From Subtercola boreus (GTDB lineage: Bacteria; Actinomycetota; Actinomycetes; Actinomycetales; Microbacteriaceae), in the NCBI RefSeq assembly GCF_003399645.1, contig NZ_NBXD01000002.1:186001-250000 (forward strand): a DNA stretch of 64,000 nucleotides. Direction: 5' to 3'. Below are positions 50,876 to 59,059 of the stretch, piece by piece. How positions within the stretch are numbered: the stretch's first letter is position 1; each line of letters starts with the position of its first letter. The notes under the pieces are model-generated. The model saw only the letters and a program-made list of their open reading frames with translations, was not told the origin of the DNA and did no database searches. The translations under genes were made by a program, and so were the position numbers.

Positions 50876-51856
50876 ATGCGCAAAGCCATCGCCTTCACCG
50901 CCGTTCTCGCGGCGGCCACGCTCGCCCTCGCCGGGTGCAGCGGAGCAGCATCCGGAGGCACCGCCGTCGCCGGCGACTCGGCCAATGACACGGCCGGTGC
51001 CTACGTCTTTCTTCCGAAGTCCCTGAACAACCCCTACTGGGTCGACGCACGGAAGGGCATGGAGGATGCCGCAGCGAAGCTCGGCGTCACCGCCAAGTTC
51101 CTCGGCCCCGACACTGACGACGCGGCCGCCCAGGTCGCGATCTTCGACTCGATCCTCGCCACCAACCCGGCCGGCATCGCGATCTCGCCGAACGACCCCG
51201 CGAGCGTGGTCGACGACATCGCCAAGGCGAGGGCGGCCGGCATCCCGGTCATCGCCTGGGACGGCCCCGTGCCGAACAGCGAGGTACTGGGATACGTCGG
51301 TACCGACAACGTCGCGGCGGGCGAGGCGGCCGGCGAGGCGCTGGCCACCAGTGTCGGCCAGAAAGGCAAGGTCGCCGTCGTGATCGGCAGCCTCAGCGCC
51401 GTGAACCTCAACCAGCGTCTCGAGGGCGTCAAGAAGGCCATCGCTAAGTACCCCGACATGCAGATCGTCGACACCCAGGTCTCGAACGAGTCGATCGCGA
51501 CGGCCCAGTCGGCTGCCGAGACAGTGCTGCAGGCCAACCCCGACCTCGCCGGTTTCATCGGCATCGGCGGCTCTGACCTGCCCGGCATCGCCGGCGCCCT
51601 GCAGTCCGCGAGCAAGTGCGGCCAGGTCAAGTCGGTCGGCTTCGACGTCGTGCCGCAGGGTGTCGACGGTATGAACGCCGGCTGCGTCGATGCACTCATC
51701 TCGCAGAAGCCGTTCGGCATGACCGGGCAGGCCCTGCAGATTCTGATCGACTACAAGAACAAGGCGTCGAAGCTGACGGATGGCTTCACGGTCGACACCG
51801 GTGTGGTCACGGTCACCCCCGACACTCTCGCTGAGTTCCAGAAGACAGCCCACTGA
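50876..51856 (+). CDS. ABC transporter substrate-binding lipoprotein (RbsB-like)
   Basis: A 326-residue Peripla_BP_4 lipoprotein. The signal ends in the lipobox LALAGCSG (Cys at about residue 22). YVFLPKSLNNPYWVDARKGM and IAISPNDPASVVDDIAKARA are typical of sugar-binding proteins of the ribose/rhamnose class, and CGQVKSVGFDVVPQGVDGMN forms the hinge region. AAAGGAG lies 5 nt before the ATG. A small palindrome CGGATCATCCG (50823-50833) is in the leader. First gene of the transporter part of the cluster. Confidence 0.9.
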   Translation: MRKAIAFTAVLAAATLALAGCSGAASGGTAVAGDSANDTAGAYVFLPKSLNNPYWVDARKGMEDAAAKLGVTAKFLGPDTDDAAAQVAIFDSILATNPAGIAISPNDPASVVDDIAKARAAGIPVIAWDGPVPNSEVLGYVGTDNVAAGEAAGEALATSVGQKGKVAVVIGSLSAVNLNQRLEGVKKAIAKYPDMQIVDTQVSNESIATAQSAAETVLQANPDLAGFIGIGGSDLPGIAGALQSASKCGQVKSVGFDVVPQGVDGMNAGCVDALISQKPFGMTGQALQILIDYKNKASKLTDGFTVDTGVVTVTPDTLAEFQKTAH

Positions 51857-51858
51857 CG

Positions 51859-53367
51859 ATGGAATCGCTCATCGCCATGAAGGGTGTCGTCAAGCGCTAT
51901 CCGGGGGTCATCGCCCTGCGCGACGTCAGCCTCTCGGTACGCCCCGGCGAGGTGATGGCGCTGGTCGGTGAGAACGGGGCCGGTAAGAGCACGCTGTTGA
52001 AGGTGCTCGCCGGCGCGGTTCAGGCAGACGAGGGAACGATCGAGGTCAACGGCACGGTCGTGCAGATCTCCTCGCCCCGTGATTCGCAGGCGAGCGGCAT
52101 CGCCGTCATCTACCAGGAGCTGAACCTCGCGAACGATCTCAGCGTCGCTGAGAATATCTACGTCGGGCGGGAGCCGCGCACCCGTTTCGGCACCGTCGAC
52201 TTCAAGGCGATGGATCGCGGGGCCACCGAGCTGCTGACCGGCCTCGGCATCAGCATCTCCCCTCGAGACCTCGTCGGCGACCTCAACATCGCGCTGCGGC
52301 AGATGGTCGAGATCGCGAAGGCGCTGCTGGTGGATGCCCGGGTGGTGGTGATGGACGAACCGACGTCGTCGCTGACCGAGGAGGAGGTCGACACGCTGCT
52401 CACTCTGGTGCGCCGACTGCGTTCCAACGGCGTCAGTGTCATCTACGTCTCGCACCGGATGCGTGAGATCTATGAGATCGCCGACCGCATCACGGTGATG
52501 CGTGACGGTGCGGTGGTCGGTGTGTGCGAAGCGGCCGAGACGGCACCCGGCGAGGTCATTCAGATGATGGTCGGTCGCGAGCTCGACGATCTCTACGGAG
52601 TGCGTTCGAAGCCGGTCGACTACAGCGTCCCCGCAGCTCTGGAGGTTCGAGGGCTCAGTTCGGGTGCGCTGTTGCACGACGTGAGCTTCTCGGTGCAGCC
52701 CGGCGAGATCCTCGTGCTCGCCGGACTCATCGGCGCCGGCCGAAGCGATGCGGCCCTCACGATCTTCGGGGCGACAAAACGAAGCGGAGGCGAGATCCTC
52801 GTCGACCAGAAGGCGCTGGCGCTTCGCAACCCGAGCGAGGCCATGGCGGCCGGTATCGGCTTCGTGCCGGAGGACCGCAAGCAGCAGGGTCTGTTTCTCG
52901 GACTGTCGGTGCGGGAGAACATCTCCTCAGCTTCGCTGCCCTCGATCAGCCGGCTGTCGTTCGTCTCGAGACGGCGCGACCGCGACCTGGCCAAACGGCT
53001 CGCGGGCGACCTCTCGCTGCGGCAGTCGGCGGTCGAGGTCGCAGCCGGAACCCTGAGCGGCGGCAACCAGCAGAAGGTGGTGCTCGCGCGGTGGTTGGCG
53101 CGAAAGCCGCGCACGCTCATCCTCGACGAACCGACGCGGGGCGTGGATGTCGGGGCGAAAGCCGAGATCTACAGACTGATCCGCACCATCGCAGACGAGG
53201 GGGTCGCCGTCGTGGTGATCTCGTCGGAGCTGACCGAGGTGCTGGGAATCGCCGATCGCATCCTGGTGATGCGTGAAGGCTACGGGGTCGGCGAACTCGC
53301 CGTCGCCAGTGCAAGTGAGACGCGGATCATGGCCATGGCCACCGGACTAGAGGGAGAACAGTCATGA
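51859..53367 (+). CDS. Sugar ABC transporter double ATP-binding protein (RbsA-like)
   Basis: A 502-residue two-domain ATPase. Domain 1 has Walker A GENGAGKST, Q-loop IYQELNLANDLSV and Walker B VVVMDEPTSSLTEEE; domain 2 has the atypical GLIGAGRSD, signature LSGGNQQKV and Walker B LILDEPTRGVDVGAK. Two bases after the binding-protein stop. It energises the single permease RbsC-like protein encoded next, the RbsABC pattern, unlike the two-permease rhamnose system at 20-24 kb. Confidence 0.92.
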   Translation: MESLIAMKGVVKRYPGVIALRDVSLSVRPGEVMALVGENGAGKSTLLKVLAGAVQADEGTIEVNGTVVQISSPRDSQASGIAVIYQELNLANDLSVAENIYVGREPRTRFGTVDFKAMDRGATELLTGLGISISPRDLVGDLNIALRQMVEIAKALLVDARVVVMDEPTSSLTEEEVDTLLTLVRRLRSNGVSVIYVSHRMREIYEIADRITVMRDGAVVGVCEAAETAPGEVIQMMVGRELDDLYGVRSKPVDYSVPAALEVRGLSSGALLHDVSFSVQPGEILVLAGLIGAGRSDAALTIFGATKRSGGEILVDQKALALRNPSEAMAAGIGFVPEDRKQQGLFLGLSVRENISSASLPSISRLSFVSRRRDRDLAKRLAGDLSLRQSAVEVAAGTLSGGNQQKVVLARWLARKPRTLILDEPTRGVDVGAKAEIYRLIRTIADEGVAVVVISSELTEVLGIADRILVMREGYGVGELAVASASETRIMAMATGLEGEQS

Positions 53368-54407
53368 CGATCAAAGAGGCCGTCGTCGGAACCGGCGGAA
53401 CGGCTGGGGGTACGGTGCCGAACGGCACTCCGCCCGCCCGTCAGGGCGTGGGGCAGCGCATCCGCGGCCAGGCGTGGAAGGTTCTGACCGCCCGCGAGTC
53501 GAGCCTGGCGGGCGTGGTCATCGTGCTGGTGATCTTTCTCTCGTTCGCCTCGCCGTACTTCATGACGGTCGGCAACCTGACGGTCGTGGGCCGGCAGATC
53601 GCCCTCGCTCTCATCATCAGCGTCGGCATGACTTTCGTCATCCTGATCGGGGGTATCGACCTCTCCGTCGGTTCGACGGTCGCGCTGGTGAGCGTGCTCA
53701 CCGGCCAGCTCATGGTCACGTCGGGTCTCCCGCCCGCGCTGGCCGTGATTCTGGCCCTGATCGGAGGCACCCTCGTCGGGTTGGTCAACGGCACGATCAA
53801 CGCCTTCGTGGGCATACCCTCCTTCGTCGTCACACTCGGGATGCTCGCGGTCGCCCGCGGTCTCGCCCTCGGTACCACGGGCGGTTCGACCATCAGCGGT
53901 TTTCCGGCGGCTTTTCTCTACCTCGGGCAGGGATCGTTCCTCGGCATCCCGATTCCGGTGTGGATCGCGGTCGTCATCGCCTTTGCGGCCCACTTCGTAC
54001 TGACGCGCACCACCTTCGGCCGGCACATCTACTTCGTCGGCTCGAACGAGGAGGCGGCGAAGCTCTCCGGCATCCGGGTGCGACGGGTGAAGATCGCGGT
54101 CTTCATGATCTCGGCTTCCCTCGCATCGGTCTCCGGTATCCTCGAGACAGCGCGGCTGAGTGTCGGCCAACCGGCTGCGGGCAACGGATACGAGTTGCTG
54201 GCGATCGGTGCCGCTGTGATCGGCGGCGCGAGCCTCTTCGGCGGTGTCGGTGGCATCCTCGGCACGGCGCTCGGAACCTCGCTGCTGCTGCTCATTCAGA
54301 ACGCCCTCATTCTGCTCGGCATCTCGGCGTACTGGCAGCAGGTCTTCAGCGGCGTCATCATCGTCGCCGCCGTCGCTCTCAACATGTGGCGCCGCGGCAG
54401 ACGCTGA
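53364..54407 (+). CDS. Sugar ABC transporter permease (RbsC-like)
   Basis: A 347-residue BPD_transp_2 permease with about ten hydrophobic segments. The conserved loop GGIDLSVGSTVALVSVLTG and the late segment GGASLFGGVGGILGTALGTS are present. The ATG overlaps the ATPase stop (ATGA). It forms a homodimeric pore with the RbsA-like ATPase. A small hairpin GTGCCC/GGGCAC (54425-54439) follows before the SDR gene. Confidence 0.92.
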   Translation: MTIKEAVVGTGGTAGGTVPNGTPPARQGVGQRIRGQAWKVLTARESSLAGVVIVLVIFLSFASPYFMTVGNLTVVGRQIALALIISVGMTFVILIGGIDLSVGSTVALVSVLTGQLMVTSGLPPALAVILALIGGTLVGLVNGTINAFVGIPSFVVTLGMLAVARGLALGTTGGSTISGFPAAFLYLGQGSFLGIPIPVWIAVVIAFAAHFVLTRTTFGRHIYFVGSNEEAAKLSGIRVRRVKIAVFMISASLASVSGILETARLSVGQPAAGNGYELLAIGAAVIGGASLFGGVGGILGTALGTSLLLLIQNALILLGISAYWQQVFSGVIIVAAVALNMWRRGRR

Positions 54408-54471
54408 CTTTTTCACCCGGAACCGTGCCCGACGGGCACACAGAACGTCACTCACAAACGAAGGAAGAATC

Positions 54472-55356
54472 ATGAAGGTTGTTGTCACTGGAGCCCACGG
54501 CAAGGTCGGTCGCGCGACAGTTCAGGCGCTGCTCGAGGCCGGGCACGACGTGCTCGAGACAGATCTGACCCGCCCCGGGTTCGAGCGTAAAGAACCGGGC
54601 GCCGCCGACTACCGTATGGCCGACCTCACTGATGCCGGCGAGGCCTACGCGGTCATCCGGGGCGCGGATGCCGTGGTGCACGTCGCGGCCATTCCCGAGC
54701 CGACCGGCAACCCGCCGCACGTCGTGTTCAAGACGAACCTGATGGCGACGTTCAACGTTCTCGAGGCGGCGGTGCGCTTCGGCGTGAAGCGCTTCGTCAA
54801 CATTTCGAGCGAGACGGTTCCCGGGTTCTTCTTTCCCGAGCGGCCGTTCCTGCCCGACTATGCGCCGGTCGACGAGCTGCATTCCGTGCACCCGCAGGAC
54901 CCGTATGCGCTGTCGAAGACGTTCGGCGAGCAGCTGATGACCGCCGCGGTCGAGCGGAGCGACATCAGGGTGATCTCGATCCGGCCGAGCTGGGTGCAGA
55001 ACGAGGGCAACTACGAGCAGAACCTCGGCCCGCAGATCCGGGATGCCTCGGTGCTGAGCCCCAACCTCTGGAGCTACATCGACGCCTACGACCTGGCCGA
55101 CGCGATCGTGCTGGCGACCGAGTCCGACCTCCCCGGCCACGAGGTCTTCTACATCGCCTCGCCCGACAATGTCGGCGGCCACGACTTCGCCGAGATCCTG
55201 CACACCTACTACGGTGACAAGATCGAACTGCGCGAGCTCGACCGCCCCGATGCCTCCGGCATCTCGAGCGCGAAGGCCCAGCGGATGCTCGGCTGGACCC
55301 CGAAGCGTTCGTGGCGGGACTACCTCGACGCAGACGGACGGGCGCTCGCCCGATGA
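54472..55356 (+). CDS. NAD-dependent epimerase/dehydratase-family (SDR) dehydrogenase
   Basis: A 294-residue extended SDR. The dinucleotide motif is VVTGAHGKVGRATVQAL and the catalytic Tyr-x-x-x-Lys is PYALSKTFGEQLM. IPEPTGNPPHVVFKTNLMATF and ISSETVPGFFFPERPFLPDY are close to uronate dehydrogenase- and D-erythronate dehydrogenase-like enzymes. It likely oxidises the imported sugar or acid sugar with NAD. AAGGAAG precedes the ATG. It ends with ATGA into the RbsD-like gene, so substrate and anomer handling are linked. Confidence 0.86.
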   Translation: MKVVVTGAHGKVGRATVQALLEAGHDVLETDLTRPGFERKEPGAADYRMADLTDAGEAYAVIRGADAVVHVAAIPEPTGNPPHVVFKTNLMATFNVLEAAVRFGVKRFVNISSETVPGFFFPERPFLPDYAPVDELHSVHPQDPYALSKTFGEQLMTAAVERSDIRVISIRPSWVQNEGNYEQNLGPQIRDASVLSPNLWSYIDAYDLADAIVLATESDLPGHEVFYIASPDNVGGHDFAEILHTYYGDKIELRELDRPDASGISSAKAQRMLGWTPKRSWRDYLDADGRALAR

Positions 55357-55757
55357 GGAGCACCGACGGCATCATCCACCCGGCGCTGTCCCGCGTCATC
55401 TCGGAGTGCGGCCACACCGACGCGATCGTGATCGCCGACGCCGGCCTGCCGATTCCGATGGGGGTCGAGCGCATCGACCTCGCCTACCGGCCCGGCTCGC
55501 CCGCCTTCCTCGACGTGCTCGACACCGTTCTGGCTGAATTCGTCGTCGAGCGGGCCGTCGTCTCGGCCGAAATGGAGGCGGCGAGCCCGGGTGTGCTGGG
55601 TGAGGTCAGGTCGCGGCTCGAAGCCGCGGGCGTCGAGGTCGAACTGGTGCCCCACGCCGACTTCAAGGCGAGCAGCCGCGACGCGCGGGCAATCGTTCGC
55701 ACGGGCGAGTACACCCCGTTCTCGAACGTGATGCTGTTCTCCGGAGCGCCCTTCTAG
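55353..55757 (+). CDS. rbsD: RbsD/FucU-family sugar pyranase (mutarotase)
   Basis: A 134-residue protein of the RbsD/FucU family, which interconverts pyranose and furanose or alpha and beta forms of sugars. Seen are IIHPALSRVISECGHTDAIV with the catalytic His, IADAGLPIPMGVERIDLAYR and GEYTPFSNVMLFSGAPF at the C terminus. The ATG is inside the SDR stop. Its presence implies that the cluster handles a cyclic free sugar, not only an acid. The match to RbsD is close, but ribose itself is not proven. Confidence 0.87.
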   Translation: MRSTDGIIHPALSRVISECGHTDAIVIADAGLPIPMGVERIDLAYRPGSPAFLDVLDTVLAEFVVERAVVSAEMEAASPGVLGEVRSRLEAAGVEVELVPHADFKASSRDARAIVRTGEYTPFSNVMLFSGAPF

Positions 55758-55778
55758 GCCGTCGTACCCTGCGCGGAA

Positions 55779-55815
55779 AGGGCCGCGCCGTGCCCCACCG
55801 GGCCGGCGCGGCCCT
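55779..55815. terminator. Bidirectional terminator between rbsD-like and lacI-type genes
   Basis: AGGGCCGCGCCG (55779-55790) and CGGCGCGGCCCT (55804-55815) form a perfect 12-bp GC-rich stem with a 13-nt loop between the two convergent genes. There is no clear U run. Confidence 0.7.
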
Positions 55816-55822
55816 CGTCGTG

Positions 55823-56845
55823 TCAGGCCGAATCCCGCCAGACGACCTCGGTCTGCAGCAGGGTGCCGCCCGTGGGTCTGGGTCCGCCGCGCAGCTGGTC
55901 GAGCACCTGGAGGGCGGCCTGCCGGCCGAGTTCGTCGGCGGGCTGGCGCACGGTCGAGAGGGCCGGGTGGCAGCGGATGGCCCACGAGCTGTCGTCGAAG
56001 CCCACGATGCCGACGTCGTCGGGCACGCGGCGGCCGGCGTTCCGTAACACGTCCATCGCTCCTGCCGCGACCGCGTCCGAAGCGGCGAACACCCCGTCGA
56101 TGGCCGGCTCACGCGCGAGGAGCTGACGCATGCCTTCGGCCCCGGTGTCGTAGGCGTAGAGCGGAAAGTCCACCACGAGGGTCGGGTCGAACCTCTCGCC
56201 CAGGGCCGCGGTGAATCCGGTGAGCCGGTCCTGCCCCGAGTCGCGGTCTAGGGCGGCGGCGATCATCCCGATCCTCTTCCGGCCGGTCTTCAGCAGCCGG
56301 GTCGTGATCTGGCGCGCGGCGCTCGTGTTGTCGATACCGATATAGGGAATGTCGGGCGCGTTCGGCGGGTGACCGACGAAGGCGGCCGGGATGCCCAGTT
56401 CGGCGACGGCGAGCGCGATCGGGTCGCCCACCCGGGCCGAGAGGATGATGGCACCGTCGACGAATCCGCCGCGGAGGTATTCGGCCACCCTCTCGCTGTC
56501 TCTGGCGGAGTCGAGGATGAGCGTGACCATCTGATAGTCGGCATTCGACAGTTCGGCGTTCGTGCCGATGAGGATGTTGCCGATGTTGGGGTCTTCGAGC
56601 ACCAGCGAATGGGGCTCGTGCACGATGAGCGCCACCGCACGGGACCGCTGCGTGACCAGGTTGCGAGCGGCCGTGTTGCGCACATAACCGACCTCGCGGA
56701 TCGCTGCTTCGACCGCCTGTCGCGCGTGGTCGGAGACGTAGGGCTCCCCGTTCAGCACCCGTGAGACGGTGCCGCGGGAGATGCCGGAGACGGCAGCGAC
56801 GTCATGGATCGTCGCCCGCCGGGGGAGCGACCTGTCACGTGCCAT
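55823..56845 (-). CDS. LacI-family repressor of the galactoside operon
   Basis: A 340-residue LacI/GalR regulator: helix-turn-helix ATIHDVAAVSGISRGTVSRV with hinge, then a sugar-binding domain (ALIVHEPHSLVLEDPNIGNI, VFAASDAVAAGAMDVLRNAG, VGFDDSSWAIRCHPALSTVR). ATG 56845 is chosen because TACAGT lies 7 nt upstream (leaderless); GTG 56854 is an alternative. Divergent from the GH42 gene, whose promoter carries two palindromic operators, so it probably represses that operon until a galactoside binds. Confidence 0.88.
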   Translation of the reverse strand: MARDRSLPRRATIHDVAAVSGISRGTVSRVLNGEPYVSDHARQAVEAAIREVGYVRNTAARNLVTQRSRAVALIVHEPHSLVLEDPNIGNILIGTNAELSNADYQMVTLILDSARDSERVAEYLRGGFVDGAIILSARVGDPIALAVAELGIPAAFVGHPPNAPDIPYIGIDNTSAARQITTRLLKTGRKRIGMIAAALDRDSGQDRLTGFTAALGERFDPTLVVDFPLYAYDTGAEGMRQLLAREPAIDGVFAASDAVAAGAMDVLRNAGRRVPDDVGIVGFDDSSWAIRCHPALSTVRQPADELGRQAALQVLDQLRGGPRPTGGTLLQTEVVWRDSA

Positions 56846-56852
56846 GGGAGTC

Positions 56853-56858
56853 ACTGTA
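56853..56858 (-). promoter_or_regulatory. -10 box of the leaderless lacI-type gene
   Basis: TACAGT on the minus strand ends 7 nt before ATG 56845. Confidence 0.45.
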
Positions 56859-56878
56859 CCGTCTGCACGGCTCGAGGT

Positions 56879-56970
56879 TTGACAATCCGGCGCTCTTCTG
56901 TTTATGGTTGGGAACGTTCACAGAAGGCTTGCACCGACACCGGTCCACGTCGCACTGTGAACCTTCACAG
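56879..56970 (+). promoter_or_regulatory. Galactoside operon promoter with two LacI-type operators
   Basis: TTGACA (56879-56884), an 18-bp spacer and TATGGT (56903-56908) form the best consensus promoter in the window. Operator 1 (56908-56923) matches operator 2 at 13 of 16 positions. Operator 2 is the palindrome CTGTGAACCTTCACAG (56955-56970). Their centres are 47 bp apart. Confidence 0.78.
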
Positions 56971-57031
56971 AGCGGCAGCCCACCGGCGGCCGTGCACGAG
57001 CAGAACCGCCAACGAAGTCGAGGAAACACAC

Positions 57032-59059
57032 GTGATCCCTGCGGGAACCCCGCTGACCAGCCCCCTGGGACTCGGCACTGACGGACTCGTCTTCGGCTGC
57101 GACTACAACCCGGAGCAGTGGGACAAGCAGGTCTGGCACGACGACGTTCGCCTCATGCGCGAAGCCGGTGTCAACCTGGTGGCCATCAACGTCTTCGGCT
57201 GGTCGCACATCGAACCGCGCCGGGGCGACTTCCACTTCGACGACCTCGACGAGATCATCGCTCTGCTCGCGGCGAACGGCATCGGGGTCAACCTCGGCAC
57301 CGGAACCTCGTCGCCCCCGCCGTGGCTCACCACGCTGCATCCCGAGATCCTCCCCCAGGTCGGTGACGGCACGACGCGCTGGCCCGGTGGCCGCCAGGCC
57401 TGGTGCCCCAGTTCGCCCATGTTCCGCGAGCACGCCCTCGCTCTGGCCGAGGCCACTGCACTCCGCTACGGCCAGAATGCCGCCGTGAAGCTCTGGCACG
57501 TGTCGAACGAACTCGGCTGCCACAACGCGCTCTGCTACTGCGACGTCTCGGCCGCGGCCTTCCGGGGCTGGCTCGAGCGGCGGTACGTGAGCATCGAGGC
57601 ACTCAACGAGGCGTGGGGCACCGCGTTCTGGAGCCAGCACTACGCCGAGTGGGCCGAGATCCTCCCGCCGCGGGACACGCTGTCGTTCATCAACCCGAGC
57701 CAGCAGCTCGACTTCTTTCGCTTCAGCTCTGACGAGCTGCTCGACTACTACCGGGCAGAGGCTGAGGTCATCCGCGCCGTGAGCGCCATCCCGGTCACCA
57801 CCAATTTCATGGTCACCGCCCACATCAAGACGCAGGACTACTGGAGCTGGGCGCCCGAGATGGATGTGGTCGCGAACGACCACTACCTCGATCACCGCCT
57901 GGGCGTTCCGCACCGCGAACTCTCGTTCTCGGCGGATGCGACGCGGGGTCTCGCCGGCGGGCGCCCCTGGTTGCTCATGGAGCACTCCACCAGCGCAGTG
58001 AACTGGCAGCCGCAGAACCATGCGAAAGCACCGGGGGAGATGATGCGCAACTCCCTCACGCACGTGGCCCGGGGGGCCGACGGAGTCTGCTTCTTCCAGT
58101 GGCGCGCCTCGCTTCGCGGAACCGAGAAGTTCCACTCCGCCCTCCTTCCGCACAGCGGCACCGACTCCCGGGTCTGGCGCGAAGTGGTCGAACTCGGCTC
58201 GCTGATGCACCGGCTCGGCGAGCTCGCGGGCTCGGTCGTGCGCTCCGACATCGCGCTCGTCTTCAGCTGGGAGGCCTGGTGGGCCACCGACCAGGATGCT
58301 CACCCCTCATCGGAGCTGCGCTACCTCGAGCAGGTGCACCTGGCCTATGAGGGCCTGCTCGCCATCGGGGCAACGGTCGACATCGTCGCGCCGGGCGCCG
58401 ACCTCAGCGGATACCGTCTCGTCGTCGTACCGTGCCTGTACCTCGTCTCGGATGCCGACGCCCAGGTGATCACCGACTTCGTCGCGGGTGGTGGCCACGC
58501 GGTGATCAGCTTCTTCAGCGGTATCGTCGACGAACACGACTCGGTGCGGCCCGGCTCCTACCCGGGCGCCTTCCGCGATGTCGCGGGAATCTCCACCGAG
58601 GAGTTCTACCCGCTCGACAGGGCGGAGACGATCCGTCTCAGCGGCGGCGCCACCGCCGGATTGTGGAGCGAGCTGCTGCACCTGAGGGGCGCCGAAGCCA
58701 CTGCCCGGTATGTCGACGGTCCGCTGACCGGGATGCCGGCGGTCACCCGCAACGAATACGGCACAGGTGTCGCGCGCTACCTCGCCACTATGCTCGACCC
58801 TGCGTCACTCGCCGAGGAGCTCGCCCGCGCAGCATCCGAAGCCGGAGCATCCTCCCTCGCTCCGGTTGCCGACGGCATCGAGATCGTTCGGCGCAGCGGA
58901 ACCGAACACGACTATGTGTTCGTCATCAATCACACGGATGCCGAGACCCCGCACCCTTTCTCCGGTCACGACCTCGTCTCAGAGGCTGACATCGCTCCGG
59001 GCGGCACCGTCGCCCCCGGGGGAGTACAGATCATCCGCCAGACCAAGGAGGCATCATGA
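57032..59059 (+). CDS. GH42 beta-galactosidase
   Basis: A 675-residue retaining glycosidase. The TIM-barrel opens with FGCDYNPEQWDKQVWHDDVR. The acid/base Glu is in LWHVSNELGCH and the nucleophile Glu in WLLMEHSTSAVNW. The zinc cysteine cluster is visible (WCPSSP, CHNALCYCD). Domain B trimerisation and a C-terminal beta domain follow (FVINHTDAETPHPFSG). No signal peptide, so it cleaves imported galactosides in the cytoplasm. GTG start with GAGG 8 nt upstream. Coupled to the permease gene (ATGA). Some GH42 members act on galacto-oligosaccharides or alpha-L-arabinosides. Confidence 0.93.
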   Translation: MIPAGTPLTSPLGLGTDGLVFGCDYNPEQWDKQVWHDDVRLMREAGVNLVAINVFGWSHIEPRRGDFHFDDLDEIIALLAANGIGVNLGTGTSSPPPWLTTLHPEILPQVGDGTTRWPGGRQAWCPSSPMFREHALALAEATALRYGQNAAVKLWHVSNELGCHNALCYCDVSAAAFRGWLERRYVSIEALNEAWGTAFWSQHYAEWAEILPPRDTLSFINPSQQLDFFRFSSDELLDYYRAEAEVIRAVSAIPVTTNFMVTAHIKTQDYWSWAPEMDVVANDHYLDHRLGVPHRELSFSADATRGLAGGRPWLLMEHSTSAVNWQPQNHAKAPGEMMRNSLTHVARGADGVCFFQWRASLRGTEKFHSALLPHSGTDSRVWREVVELGSLMHRLGELAGSVVRSDIALVFSWEAWWATDQDAHPSSELRYLEQVHLAYEGLLAIGATVDIVAPGADLSGYRLVVVPCLYLVSDADAQVITDFVAGGGHAVISFFSGIVDEHDSVRPGSYPGAFRDVAGISTEEFYPLDRAETIRLSGGATAGLWSELLHLRGAEATARYVDGPLTGMPAVTRNEYGTGVARYLATMLDPASLAEELARAASEAGASSLAPVADGIEIVRRSGTEHDYVFVINHTDAETPHPFSGHDLVSEADIAPGGTVAPGGVQIIRQTKEAS

